A stretch of 64,000 nt of DNA, from contig JACGCM010001659.1 of assembly GCA_014058105.1 (NCBI GenBank), forward strand, positions 5,639,001 through 5,703,000, read 5' to 3'. Below are positions 34,238 through 46,768 of this stretch, piece after piece (position 1 is the stretch's first letter; every line of letters begins with the position of its first letter). Both the position numbers and the translations under genes were made by a program. The stretch is from Kingdonia uniflora (taxonomy: Eukaryota; Streptophyta; Magnoliopsida; Ranunculales; Circaeasteraceae). The notes below the pieces were generated by a model that was not told the DNA's origin, searched no databases, and saw nothing but the letters and a program-made list of their open reading frames with translations.

Positions 34238-36170
34238 GGGCTATTATGGACACCGTCGATTCTAAAATTGTACAAAATGGAGACCATCTCATCGCTCTGC
34301 CCTCCCCTGCAGAGTAGCATTTGAAAAGGGATTGTAGCACTGAAGGGAATTCGACAAGGAGATGAATTCTTGTTCCTTTCTTCTTCTTGTATTGGGTGGG
34401 GTGGACGGGAGATGATGGGTGGTGCAACCCTTAATGCTTATGGTGGACTTTTTCGATTTTACATGGAAGATAAAAGATTGTGGAATAGGCTTTCTTTGTC
34501 TGGACGTCACCTTTTGCAGAATAGGGATAAGAAAACTGCATTTCTGGAAAGTAGATACATGTAAGCTTCTGATGATTTGCTACTGCTTTGTACACTGGCA
34601 TTTGAGAATTGGTATATCTTCATGGGTTTGGAATTGCCAATGGTCATACTTACTCCAACATACCAGGCTATGTGAAAATTGTTATCTTTATCAATTCAAG
34701 GGTTATTGAGGGGATGATAGGGATAGTCTTGGGCTTCAAAGTGTTAAAAGTAAGAAGTTTGAGGATCCAAACTTTTGGTAGAGAGGATAAGTGTGTGTTA
34801 TGGAAAGCTAATGTATGATGTTTAGATCATCTTCCTTGCTATATTGGTTTCGGTAGAGAGGATAAGTGTGTGTTCGGAGTGCACGTCTTTTTTCTAGGCC
34901 TTTGGTTTAGGGTCTTTAAGATTAGTAATTTTTCTCCATTTATCCATAAAATAGAAATCGAGAAAACTCATGAAATAGATTCCAGGCCTTTGGTTTTACT
35001 GTCTGCACCAATTTTAAAAAAGAAGGGGTACTAAGGTTGATGGATCATAAGCGGACGCCAGACAGTAGGCGCCGCACTTGTACATTAGACCTATAGAGGT
35101 CCAACCTTCTCTCCCCCACAAAATAAAGGTTGATGTTGAAGTCCTCTGTTTATATTTGGATGGAGACTCTTTAGTCACTACTAACTTGTGGTGATGAGAA
35201 TGAGATGAACTTCTTCTTATGAGAACTGAAACGCCCAGTTAATGAATTTGATTCTATAATAATGACTTTTTGTCTAGCTGTTGTATTTTTCGCTGCGATG
35301 CCACTATTTCAGTGTTTTAGTGTGATTTTAAACATAACTTGAGTAATCTTTAAATGGTACCAGTGGCTGAACTTGATCTACACATGTTATGCCATTCTAC
35401 CCACCAGAGTCATAAGATTGGAAGGTATAACTAGTTTAACACATAACGGTGGGACCGACCACGTAAATTTCTTATTATCAACTTCGTTTTATATTTGTGT
35501 TTTCCATAGACTTTTTTCGAATGTGAAATGCATGTAGATTTGATCATCTTGATTCGAACAATATCGTAGATTTTGACCGCTTAAAAGCCTCATCATCAAA
35601 TAAAATAGTAGATTTGATCCCATTATTTTTCCAACTTATTTCTGTGTAAAATAAAGAAAAAAACTAAAGGGTATTTCAGAGATCCCAAAAAACTTTAGAC
35701 GAACTACCATGAAACCGTTTTGTAACCACCAAGATCATTTTTGTGTACTTGTGGATTTATATTTGAATTTGAACAATGTCTCATTAGCTTATACTTGTGC
35801 TTTTGTGGATCAATCATATACTTTAGCTTATACTGTAAGCATGGTGGTTGTTGGATCTCTCCCGATCTTGATCTTACGTCGTCAATCCCATTATCTAAAA
35901 TATTATATTAAGATCTTACGTCGTCAACCCCATTATCGAAAATACTATATTACGATCTTAAGTCGTCTCATTGATTGACCTACGCAAATGTTGGTCCCGC
36001 CGACGGCAGCCATCCCCCACGTGTAACACGCCATCGGTAGGGCGGCTCGAGTAAACATTGATTGACCTAAACATTTATCAGAACTGAACATTTGGGCTCA
36101 CTTTTAATAACCTAAATATTAGGTTTCGACGTTCCCATCACACATGGGTCGATGAATGGATAGTCAACCT

Positions 36171-36296
36171 AAACATTCGGTGAAGAAGCTGCATCATTTT
36201 CACTCTATAAATCTTCAGCGCCAGTACTACATAAACATTCGGTGAAGAAGCTGCAACATTTTCACTCTCTATAAATCTTCAGCGCTAGTACTACAT
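36171..36296 (+). promoter_or_regulatory. Duplicated core promoter of receptor kinase copy 2
   Basis: A 62-bp block starting AAACATTCGGTGAAGAAGCTG and containing the TATA box CTATAAATC occurs twice in tandem (starts 36171 and 36233). Copy 1 has this block once. The start codon follows at 36328. Confidence 0.85.
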
Positions 36297-36352
36297 AGTT
36301 ATTGAGTTGTAAGCATAGCCAAGAAACATGTTCTCTCTCTACTCTTATTATT

Positions 36353-36549
36353 TGTAAAGATGAAAGAAAGATTAAATTTACTGGAATGAATATTATTGAT
36401 ACTCAATCATGTATTTATACTACATTATAGATTATTCTAATTATGTATTATAATAGGAAAACTAATATACATAAATATTATATTCTTAGTATAGAAGATA
36501 TGGAAGATTCTGGAAGATATGGAAGATATGGAAGTTTGACTTCCTAACA
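36353..36549 (-). repeat. 3' LTR of the copia element
   Basis: 197 bp, TGTAAAGATG to CTTCCTAACA on the plus strand. It contains one more GGAAGATAT unit than the other LTR. Confidence 0.92.
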
Positions 36550-36556
36550 CTCCCCC

Positions 36557-39500
36557 TCAAGTTGGAGAGTGGATATCTTGCAATCCCAACTTGTGAACCA
36601 TAGGAACAAAGATCTCTTTCCCCAAGGGCTTGGTCAAGATGTCTGCTAGCTGATGTGCAGAATTTACATATTTTGTAGTCACAGAACCATCTTGGATCTT
36701 GTTTCTAATGTAATGGCAATCCATCTCAATGTGCCTAGTTCGCTCATGAAAAACTGGGTTTGCTGCAATGTGTAAGGCAGCCTTGTTGTCACAATATAGC
36801 AAGGCTGATTCATGATGTGAAAGTCCCAAGTCCCTCAATAGATATTGAAGCCATGTCAACTCACAACAGGCTCTCATCATTGCACCGTATTCCGCCTCGG
36901 CGGAAGAGAGTGAAACTGTTTTCTGTCGCTTCGACCTCCAAGATATTAATAAATGTCCAAGAAATACACAATAACCCGTAGTAGATCTTCTAGTGAGTGG
37001 GCAACCTGCCCAATCCAAGTCACAGTAAGCCCTCAACTTAAAATCACTATTCAAAGAGAAGAATAGGCCTTGGCCAGGTGCACCTTTTAGATATCGGACA
37101 ACCCGGAGAGCTGACTCCATATGAAGTCTTCGGGGTTGGTGCATAAATCTACTCAAGACATTTACAGCATATGTTATATCTGGCCTCGAAACAGTCAAGT
37201 AAATTAATCTGCCGACTAATCTTCTATACCGACCAGTATCTTTGAGCAAGTCGCTCTTGTCCGATAATTTCAAGCCTCGTTCCATAGGAGTATCAACAGG
37301 GGCTGCGCCCAATAGCCCTTCATCCTCAATGATTTCTAATGCATACTTACGTTGGGAAATAAAAATCTCGTTCTTAGAAGCAGAAACCTCAATACCAAGA
37401 AAGTATTTCAAATCACCAAGATCTTTGAGATGAAAATGACTATGCAGAAATTTTTTAGTTGTAGCAATGCTAACAAGATCATTTCCAGTAATCAGAATAT
37501 CATCAACATATATCAAGAGAGCAGTAAAGGACTTGCCTTGTTTTCTGGTGAACAGAGAATAATCAGCTCGAGATTGTACATAGCTAGCAGAGCGAATAGC
37601 TTCTGAGAACTTGGAGAACCACTGACAAGATGCTTGTTTCAAACTGTACAATGACTTATGAAGGCGACACACCAAGTTTTCCTCCCCCTGTCGCCGAAGC
37701 CCTGGCGGTGGAGACATATATATTTCTTCAGCTAAGTCATCATGAAAAAAAACATTGTTGACGTCCATTTAATGAAGGGACCAACCGCAAGCTGCGGCCA
37801 ACACGAGAAAGCAGCGAACTGAAATGATCTTGGCAGTGGGGGAAAAGGTATTTGGATAATCGACACCTTCTAGTTGAGTGAATCCCTTTGCAACCAATCG
37901 GGTTTATACCTCTCGATAGATCCATCTGAACGGTGTTTAATTTATACACCCATCTGCAGCCAATAGGTGTCTTACTGGTCAGGAGTGGAGTGAGGGACCA
38001 AGTGCCGTTGGCTTGGAGAGCCTGTAATTCATAGCGCATTGCTTCCTGCCACTCAAGATGAATGACGGCTTCCGAATAAGACTTGGGTTCTGTGACATTA
38101 CTGATCTGAGCAACAAAAGATCGATATACAAGCTTATATCTGTGATATAAAACATAATTGGCCAGTGGATAACGTGTACCTTTGGTCGGACCTGGCATTA
38201 AGGAGACCGATTGGTCGGAGTAAACGTTGGAGCATACATAATCGTTGAGCTTGACCGGCAGAGCAATTTGGCGGCTGGAGCGACGAAGCGAAGCAGGTTC
38301 AGGATCGGGTTCAGATGAGAAGAGAGGTGACTGTGGAGACGGATTGGGGAGCGGGTTTGATGGGGATTCCGGCGCAGTGTATGGTGTTGATGGATTTTTA
38401 GAGACGATGAAAGAGGATGGGTCGCAGCGATCAATTGGGTCAGATGAATTCTTGGGGTGGCACGTGTATGTGCGTAGAATTGTCGGCTGATGGGACGATG
38501 GTGGTCCCTGCAGAAGAGAAGAGGCAGACACGGGTTGTGGATTTGGAGAAGAAGGAGGCGCGACTGTATGATTGGGAGGTGATGTGTTTGGATGAGAAGT
38601 ATTTTGATTGGAATCAAAAGAATAAGTGGTGTCGTGGGTGACAAAAGGAATTGGACCAGAATCTGCGTTTGAAGGAGAAATAACAGAATTGGGCTTGACA
38701 GATGCATAAGGAAAAATATTTTTGTTAAATCTCACATCGCGGCTAGTGAAGACTTTTTTTTTGGTCGACAAATCGAATAATTTGTATGCCTTTTGACCGA
38801 TGGGATAACCAATAAAAATTGAGGTTATAGAACGATGGTCAAATTTGTGAGAAGTATGGACATTAGTAGCATAGGCTAAACAACCAAAGACACGAAGATG
38901 AGAAAAAGAAGGCGGTTTTGAGTAGAGAAGTTCAAAAGGAGTTTTGAAGGTGAGAACTGGAGAAGGGAGTCGATTGATGATGTGTACAGCAGTAAGAGCA
39001 CACTCACCCCAAAATTGGGTACGGAGTTGAGCTTGAAATTTCAAAACTCAAGCTACTTGTAAGATGTGACGATGCTTGCGTTTCACAACCCCATTTTGTT
39101 GAGGCGTATAAACACAAGAATACTAAAAAACGACACCATTTTCTTGAAAAAAAGAACGAACTGAGATAAATTCTCCACCATTGTCACTTCAAAAAGCCTT
39201 AATGTGATACTTAAATTGAGTGCGAACATAACTGAAGAAGTATTTTAGAAGTGATTGTGCTTCATCTTTGTGTCGCATCAAGAAAATCCATGTGAAACAT
39301 GTATAATCATCAACAATAGTAAGAAAGTAATAAGCACCAGAAAGAGAAGGGTGTCGATAACGACCCCAAATATCACAATGAATTATCTCAAAAGGTTTTA
39401 TAAAAAAAATTATACTAGGGCTGAAAGGTAAACGACTTTGCTTAGCCAAAGGATATATAGGGCAAGCATTATTGGACTGGACAGAAAAATTTAAAAAGTT

Positions 39501-41177
39501 CTTGGCAATAAAACTTAAACGAGGAGGTGATACATGGCCTAACCGGTTATGCCAGAGATCGGTGGATGAGATGGTGAAATTGCAGGCTGGTCGGCTTGTG
39601 GGTGAGGAGTTGGTCACGGATTTCTTCGTCGCTAGTGCCACCAAATAGTACAATCTGTCATGTTGTTTACCCAAACTAATCATCATCCTCGTAGTCAGAT
39701 CTTGCAAAATGCACCAATAAGGGAAAAAAGTTATTGAACAATTCAGGCCTCTCGTCAGACGACTAACTGACATCAAATCAACTTTAAATGTTGGCACACA
39801 TAGCACATCATGCAAATAATAGACGGAATTAAGATGCAATGATCCTTTTGCAATAATATTAGCTTTTTCTCTGCTAGGCAGTAGTATGGGAGGCAACGAT
39901 CAATTTTTATCTTTGCGGAAAAATAATTTAGATGATGAAGAAATATGATCCGTCACCCCGCTATCAATGATCCAACTGCGGGAAACGACTTTAGACAAAC
40001 CTGGCTTGGTTACAACATTTTCTTGAGAGCTAGATCCTTCATTTTTGTTATCAAGGAGCAATAAGAGCTGCTTCAATTGAGCTTCCGAAATCCTAACAAC
40101 TTGGCTTCCGTCTTCTTTAGAAAAGCCTTTAGACACATGATTAGCTGCAGGCTTGTTATTATTGTTGAAGCGTCTTGGGCTTGAATTATACTTTACCTTT
40201 GGATGGCCCGCTGGATACCCATGTAGCTCATAACAAGTTTGGACCCAATGGCTCAATTATCCACAATGAGAATAATGAGGGCGTTCTCTTCCAGAGCCAA
40301 AACGACGCCTGCCTTGATCAAATTGGCGTCTTCCACTGAAATTCTCTATCGACTTTTCTTGCGATCAAAAATCCTGTGACCCATATGGACGGTCAGATCG
40401 CTCAGATCTCCCTATATCCGCCGATAGAAATGGCTTGATGTTGTTGCTTCGAACCGCCATGGCGGCGCTGCCGCCAAAATTACTCGCAGCGTGCGTTGAG
40501 CTCAGGAGTCGCTGCTTTTCTTCTTGAGAGATGAAGGAATATGCTTGGCGAACTGAAGGAAGGGGATTTATCAGGAGGATTTGTCTGAGAATAGCATTGT
40601 AAGAATCATTCAATCCCATTAGAAATTGTATCAATTTTTGTTGATCTTGTTGTGCCCCGTGTGCTGCATCGTTGTAGGAAGCTAGTTTATCCCATAGGCC
40701 CTTCAATTTTGTATAATAAGCAGAGACAAAAAGTTGTTCTTGTCGAAGACAAGTAATATCTCGCTGAATCTCAAAGATGCGAGGTGCATTGCTTTGAGAG
40801 AATCATTCACGAAGATCTTCCCAAACTTCATGAGCAGTAAAGTAATATATCACACTGTCTAAAATTTATGGACTGAGAGTGTTGACGATCTAAGAGTGGA
40901 CCATATCATTACATCGAGACCAAGCCGCAGAACCTTCAAGATCAGCTTCTTCTGAAGGGGCTTTGATTGAGCCATTGACAAAACCTAACTTGTTTTTAGA
41001 ATTTAAGGCCAGAGTCATAGCCCTTTTCCAAGTAGAATAATTGTCTCCATTCAAAGGTTTGGAAATCAAAACCAAACCCGGATGATCTGAAGGATGAGTG
41101 AAATAGGGATTTGAGATAGGAACAACAATTTCTTTGCCATGGACGGGAGGTGGTGGTGGTACTTCGTCATTGGCCAT
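36557..41177 (-). pseudogene. Copia gag-pol, frameshifted
   Basis: Domains in copia order on the minus strand. Gag begins MANDEVPPPPPVHGKEIVVP with LNGDNYSTWKRAM (41177-40890), followed by its middle (40706-40365). The protease site WIIDSG lies near 39960. The GAG-pre-integrase has DLWHNRLGHVSPPRL and the integrase core FEIIHCDIWGRYRHPSLSGA (39896-39189). Integrase end and start of reverse transcriptase are at 39044-37740. Reverse transcriptase has YVDDILITGND (about 37510) and RNase H has SSAEAEYGAMM (37768-36557). At least four frame breaks or stops separate the pieces, so no full polyprotein can be made. The last piece is a long clean frame of 403 codons. Confidence 0.93.
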
Positions 41178-41256
41178 AATGGTTGAAAAGAAGAGAAGCT
41201 ACACGAGAGATTAGAGTGCAGTGATGGGTCAGGATCTTAGTCCTGCTCTGATACCA

Positions 41257-41444
41257 TGTACAGATGAAAGAAATATTGAATTTATTGGAATGAATATTAT
41301 TGATACTCAATCATGTATTTATACTACATTATAGATTATTCTAGTTAGGTATTACAATAGGAAAACTAATATACACAAATATTTTATTCTTAGTTTGGAA
41401 GATATGGAAGATTCTGGAAGATATGGAAGTTTGACTTCCTAACA
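41257..41444 (-). repeat. 5' LTR of the copia element
   Basis: 188 bp, TGTACAGATG to CTTCCTAACA on the plus strand, next to the primer-binding site. Confidence 0.92.
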
Positions 41445-44400
41445 TTATCTCCAAATTTTAGGAATATGGAAACAGAAGCACTGCTTAAATGGAAAGCCAG
41501 CCTCCTCAACGATTCTCTTTCGCTCCTTCCTATATGGACTATTTCCAACTCTTCTTCCTACTTCAATAAATTAATTACTCCCTGCACTTGATCTAAAATT
41601 TCTTGCAACAATGCGGGAAATGTTGTCAAACAAAACGTGTTGAGTTTGGGTTTACATGGTACTCTCCTTAACTTCAAGTTTTCATCCTTTCCGAACCTTA
41701 CCACTCTTAATCTTGGTTCCAATGCCCTCTTTGGGATTATCCCTGCTTCTTTAGGTAACTTGAGTGACCTAACCACTTTGTACCTCTCGGAGAATCAACT
41801 CTCGGGTTCAATCCCTCATGGAATAGGAAACTTAAAACCTCTTGTTAACTTAAAATTAGGCATAAATAATCTCAGCAGTACAATCCCTGCTGCTTTAGTT
41901 AACTTGAGTGACCTAACTTACACTTTGTACCTGCGGGAGAATCAACTCTCTGGTTCCATCCCTCCAGAAATAAGAAACTTGAAATCTCTTGTTAACTTAC
42001 AATTATGCTATAACAATCTCAGCGGTACAATCCCTGCTTCTTTAGGTAACTTGAGTGACCTAACTATTTTGTACCTCAATGGGAATCAACTCTTTGGTTC
42101 CATCCCTCCAGAAATAGGAAACTTGAAATCTCTTGAAAGTCTAGCATTATATAATAATACTCTTTCTTGCTCAATCCCTGCTTCTTTAGGTAACTTGAGT
42201 GACCTAACCACTTTGTACCTCTATAATAATCATATCTCTGGTTCCATCCCTCCAGAAATAGAAAACTTGAAATCTCTTGTTGGCTTAACGATTGACACTA
42301 ACAATCTCAGCGGTACAATCCCTGCTTCTTTAGGTAACTTGAGTGACCTAACCACTTTGTACCTCTATGAGAATCAACTCTCTGGTTCCATCCTCACAAA
42401 AATAGGAAACTTGAAATCTCTTGTTGACTTAGAATTAGACATTAACAATCTCACTGGTTCTATCCCTGCTTCTTTAGGTAATTCGAGCAAACTAACTTTT
42501 TTATTACTCTTTGGGAATTATCTCACTGGTTCCATTCCTCCACATATAGGAAACTTGACAAATTTGAAAAGCCTACATTTTTTTAACAACAGTTTCTCAG
42601 GCTATTTGCCACAAAATCTTTGCTGTGGTCGATCACTTGAACAATTCTCAGCAGCCTTCAACAACTTCGCAGGTCCAATACCAGAAGGCTTAAAAAATTG
42701 CTCAAGCTTAGTTAGAATCTGGCTAGAGAGAAGCCAACTTGCTGATAACATATCAGAGGCCTTTGGTGTGTATCAAAAGTTGGACTACATGGATTCGAGG
42801 GAGAACAATTTGTATGGGAAACTATCACGTACTTGGGGAGAGTGTCATAACCTAACATACCTCAGTTTATCCAACAATAACATTTCTGGTTCAATACCAC
42901 CCGAGTTTCGAGAGTAGACCCAATTGAGACAACTTGATCTTTCAGATAATCATCTGGTTGGAGAGATTCCAAAGGAATTGATGAAATTGAACTTCTTGAT
43001 ATACCTAAACCTGAGCCACAATGAACTTTCAGGGGAGTTGCCTAGAGAAATTGGAAGCTTATCCGAATTAGATCTTCTTGACATATCATCTAATAATTTG
43101 AGTTGACCACTACCAAAGGAAGTGGGGATATGTTCCAAGCTATTATATCTAAATCTGGGTAATAATAGATTCAATGGCTCCATTCCCACTCAAATTGGTG
43201 ACCTCATTTCCTTCAATATATTGCTTGATCTTATTCATAACGAGCTCACGGGAGGTATACCATCAGAAATAGGAAGTTTACAAAATTTGGAAAACCTCAA
43301 TCTATCTCACAATATGCTTTCTGGTCACATTCCGTCCTCATTCGAAGAAATGAAAAGTTTGTTATCCATTGATGTTTCTTACAACCAGTTGAAGGCCGCA
43401 TTCCTACCAATAAAGCCATTCAAAATTTAGCATTCGATGCTTTTAAGTACAACAAAGACTTATGTTGTAACGTTAGTGGTCTGCAAGCTTGCGATTCTTC
43501 CGGCACAAGTAAATCTAATGTAATGGATAAACACAAAGTTGTAATTATCATCATCCTTCCTCTTTTAGGAGTGTTTTTTCTTATATTGGCATCTGCTGGA
43601 CTTTCCTTCATTTTTTATCGGAAAAAGATGGATGTGAAGGAAAACCAAGAAGAAATACAAAATGATTTGTTTTGTGTATGGAATTATGATGGGAACATAG
43701 TGCATGAAGATATCATTGAAGCAACAAAAAATTTCAGCCCCGGATACTGCATTGGGACGGGAGGATATGGAAGTGTTTATAAAGCGGAGCTGTCAACGGG
43801 TCAGGTTGTTGCTGTCAAGAAGCTTTACCCGTTAGAGGATTGTTCCGGGCCGGGATCAAAAGCATTTCTTGACGAAATCAGTGCATTATCAGAAGTTCGT
43901 CATCAAAATATTGTAAGACTCTATGGTTTCTGTTCACATGCACGACACTCATTTATAATATCCGAGTATTTGGAAAGGGAAAATTTCTCCAAGGTCCTAA
44001 GTGATCTTGAAGAAGCCGTGAAGTTTGATTGGGTCAGAAGAGTTAACATTATCAAAGGTGTAGCTAATGCATTTTCTTATTTGCATCATGATTGCTCACC
44101 TCCAATAGTTCATCGAGATATATCCAGCAGCAATATTTTGCTTGATTTAGAGTATGAGGCTCGTGTCTTTGACTTTGGCACTGCAATAAAGCCAAATTCG
44201 TCAAATTGGACTGAACTTGCAGGAACATATGGATATGTTGCTTCAGGTATAGTTTCTTTTTGTTTCTTTTTTCTCTTTGGAAGAAATATACCTTAAATGT
44301 TTGTTGAACAGACTAGACTTGAGCTTAAAATTATGTACTGATAGTACATTTCCAATTTTACAGAGCTAGCTTACACGATGAAGGTGACTGAAAAGTGTGA

Positions 44401-44927
44401 TATATATAGCTTTGGTGTATTAACGCTTGAAGTGTTAATAGGAATACATCCCGGCGAACTTATCTCCTCTCTAACATCATCATCATTGCCAACAAACCAA
44501 AATCTTCTCTTGAAAGATACATTGGACGGATGCCTCTCACCCCCTACTCTCCATGCCAGCCATGAATTTTTCATTATAGCTAAACTGGCATTTTCATGTC
44601 TTGATGCCAATCCTGAATCACGGCAACCATGAAACATGTATCTCAGGAATTATCAAAAGCCAAGGCACCTGATTTGGAAGTTTTTCACACTTATACTCTT
44701 GGCCAGTTGATGCACCGAGAAATCTAGTTGCTACAAAAATCTTGGTTATGTTTTTAGTATATAAGTTGATTTATATAAGTTTCTTGCTCTATGAAATCAT
44801 ATGTATGGCCTTACTAGTGTGGTACTATACACAAGTTACTACCACACTTGTGAAGGCATTGTACTTCCTGTACAAGAATACATGGAAAACTCGTACACAA
44901 ATCTAAATAACAAATACCAGAATATGT

Positions 44928-45524
44928 TTAGCAGCTTCCCCCAGCCATGCCCCCTCCCATATGAAAAAGACCATGACCATGACGACCACCATCACCGCCA
45001 CCGCCCATGCCCCCTCCCATATGATCATGACCCCCGCCCGTGCCCCCTCCCATATGAAAAAGACCATGACCGCCACCATCACCGCCACTGCCACCGCCCA
45101 TGCCCCCTCCCGTATGATCATGACCCCCGCCTATGCCCGCTATCATATGAAAAAGACCATGACCATGACCACCACCATCACCGCCACCATGACCATGGCC
45201 ATGACCATGACCACCACCGTCACCGCCATCATGACCGTGGCCATGATCACCACCATCACCACCATCACCACCTTCACCTTCACCACCAACATCACCGCCA
45301 CCATCACCGCCACCGTCACTGCCACCACCCCCACTGCCGCCCCCACCGTCCCCGTCAATCTTATTCTTCTTTCTTCTTTTATTCTTTCTTATACATGCAA
45401 ATATTATCATTGATACGAGTGAAAGTAGCATCAAAGTCTGAAAAAGTAGTAATATCCCATTTGGAAGATTAATAAAACCATCACCAACACCAATACCAAC
45501 AACACCAGTAAAGCTCCTCACCAT
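44928..45524 (-). CDS. Gly/His-rich single-pass membrane protein (GRP1)
   Basis: 198 residues on the minus strand. Residues 1-22 are mildly hydrophobic, 23-45 form a membrane helix (GILLLFQTLMLLSLVSMIIF), 46-55 are strongly basic (RKNKRRKKNK) and 56-198 are a Gly tail rich in His and Asp, with HGHGHGHGG and GGHDH motifs. The last residue is Cys. This resembles plant glycine-rich proteins whose role is not known; the many HxH motifs suggest metal binding, but that is inference. The start MVR is shared with the paralog at 52917-53766, which supports this strand and start rather than the His/Pro-rich frames on the other strand. A TAAATAAA-like TATA lies about 45 bases upstream. Expression cannot be judged from sequence. 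Confidence 0.68.
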   Translation of the reverse strand: MVRSFTGVVGIGVGDGFINLPNGILLLFQTLMLLSLVSMIIFACIRKNKRRKKNKIDGDGGGGSGGGGSDGGGDGGGDVGGEGEGGDGGDGGDHGHGHDGGDGGGHGHGHGHGGGDGGGHGHGLFHMIAGIGGGHDHTGGGMGGGSGGDGGGHGLFHMGGGTGGGHDHMGGGMGGGGDGGRHGHGLFHMGGGMAGGSC

Positions 45525-45686
45525 CTTCTTTGGGCTAGTTTTTTCAGTTGTCTCTCTTTAGGCTGACGCACTATATGTTTATTTAGTTCCATTTAAAGCA
45601 CTCTGGTGTGTCATTAAAAATCCTTGTTCGTATAAAATCTTGTCCTTAATTGATGTTCAAGGCCTCCACCTTATCAAAACTGAGTT

Positions 45687-45694
45687 CTATTAGT
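45687..45694. repeat. Left target-site duplication of the 45695-46760 element
   Basis: CTATTAGT, repeated exactly at 46761-46768. Confidence 0.95.
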
Positions 45695-46760
45695 TAGGCT
45701 GAGCACGGGTCGGTTCGGGTCGGTTTCCAGCCAAAACTGAAACTGAACCCACCATAATCGGTTCCTGAAAACTGAAACCGAAACCGAACCGATTTTGGTC
45801 AGTTCGGGTTTGAAAACGACGGGGAAATCTAAAGGGCAAACCGAAACTGAACCGTTTCTTCACCAAATCTGATTTCTTGTTGTTTCTTTCCCAAATTACT
45901 ATTGAAAATTTGAAATCATGACATCCAAAACATGAAAGAAAATAAACCAACTTATCCAATCATAAACATATTCCAAAGAACAGAGTAAGAGTGGTTGATG
46001 TGATCAAAAGCCCAAGTAGGCATATAGTTTTTGTTGAATGGAACATGAACAGGCTTCATGGGTGCAACAACCATTGATCCAGAAATTACTAAAAAAAAGA
46101 AGGAAACCCACCACACATACAATCCAAGTACACCAGTAGAAGCCATATCTGGAAGGAAAACGCAGAAGCAAAATGGTGTTAAAGAGAAGAATAATTTAAT
46201 TGGTAATCATTACATCTACTTACCATTTGAAGCTACATTACACCAAACAATTTAATTTGTTTGAAATTGAGGAAAACACAGATCAAAACCTTAACTTCTT
46301 CCACACTTGACATTTACTTGACCACTCCCACATAGAAACCAGAGAGAGAGAGACACAAAACTCCGAAAGTAAAGGTATGTCGGTTTGGTGTTGGTGAGAG
46401 GCTGAGAACAATCAAGTCCTTTTATATTTAAAAGAAGAATATTTTAATTGGTAATCATTACATCTACTTTATCTTTCTCCAATTAATATTTTTATTTTTG
46501 AGATGAGGTGACATAATAATTAATAAACAATAAATTAACCAGGGTTAAAAGTTAAAACTATATGTGGTTAGGTCAAAACTCGGTTCGGTTCGGTTTTTAG
46601 CGGGTTCTGAAGTACGGAACCGAAACCGAACCGAAAGCATTTCGGTTTTGTGTTTTAGAAATCGAAACCGAACTGGGGCTGCTAGAAACCGAACCGTTTT
46701 GCTTAATATGGTTCGGTTTGATTCAGTTTCTCGGTTTCTTCGGTTTCTTGCTCAGCCCTA
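45695..46760. mobile_element. hAT-like element carrying an XTH gene fragment
   Basis: 1066 bp bounded by perfect 8-bp target duplications CTATTAGT. Its ends are inverted: TAGGCTGAGCA on the left and TAGGGCTGAGCA read inward from the right. Subterminal arrays of GGTTCGGTT/AACCGAACC are typical of plant hAT elements. There is no transposase, so it depends on a partner element. Inside lies host gene sequence (XTH exon 1 with its leader). A 28-bp stretch TTTAATTGGTAATCATTACA occurs at 46194 and 46443. Confidence 0.93.
45952..46146 (-). pseudogene. XTH first-exon fragment inside the hAT element
   Basis: XTHs cut and rejoin xyloglucan in the cell wall. The minus-strand frame starts MASTGVLGLYVWWVSFFFLV, a signal peptide, followed by [20 protein letters not shown] and HI, the conserved N-terminus of the mature enzyme (usually [21 protein letters not shown]). 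Similarity stops right after FDHI, and 18 unrelated codons lead to a stop. The catalytic DEIDFEFLG region is absent. Upstream, 46150-46400 looks like the captured leader with a GA run. This is gene capture by the transposon; whether the short secreted peptide is made is unknown. Confidence 0.82.
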
Positions 46761-46768
46761 CTATTAGT

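Larger units (their letters stand above)
36353..41444 (-). mobile_element. Ty1/copia LTR retrotransposon inserted in receptor kinase copy 2
   Basis: A 5.1-kb element on the minus strand with LTRs at 36353-36549 and 41257-41444, both TG..CA. The primer-binding site (TGGTATCAGAGC, minus) is at 41245-41256, next to the right LTR, which is therefore the 5' LTR. The polypurine tract (TTGAGGGGGAG, minus) abuts the left LTR. Flanking TTATT (36348-36352) and TTATC (41445-41449) fit a slightly decayed 5-bp target duplication. By eye the LTRs differ at about 11 sites plus an indel of about 10 bp, so the insertion is not very recent. Confidence 0.95.
36328..44727 (+). pseudogene. LRR receptor kinase copy 2, disrupted MIK2-like pseudogene
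   Basis: Paralog of the 26513 gene. ATG and seven codons (MFSLYSY) remain at 36328, then the copia element interrupts. Sequence resumes at 41445, with about 30 bases of the signal peptide lost. Lesions: TGA at 41589 (from CTWSG), TAG at 42915, TGA at 43104, a 1-base deletion near 43390 (QLEGRIP region), loss of two residues after DFGTA in the activation segment and a 1-base deletion at about 44622 near the end. The array has about six 48-residue units against eight in copy 1. The kinase exon from 43523 keeps the glycine loop, VAVKK and HRDISSSN, and the late intron at about 44248-44362 is conserved. The protein cannot be made. Confidence 0.93.
34238..44808 (+). repeat. Segmental duplication, copy 2 (holds dead LRR receptor kinase)
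   Basis: Co-linear with 23921-30200 from GGGCTATTATGGACACC to CATATGTATGG, enlarged by the copia insertion at 36353-41444 and lacking the 610-bp block of copy 1. Confidence 0.93.

Noticed and set aside
44801..45472. Plus-strand His/Pro-rich open frames
   Set aside because: They are the antisense of the Gly/His tail of GRP1; the shared MVR start and leader with the second paralog place the gene on the minus strand.
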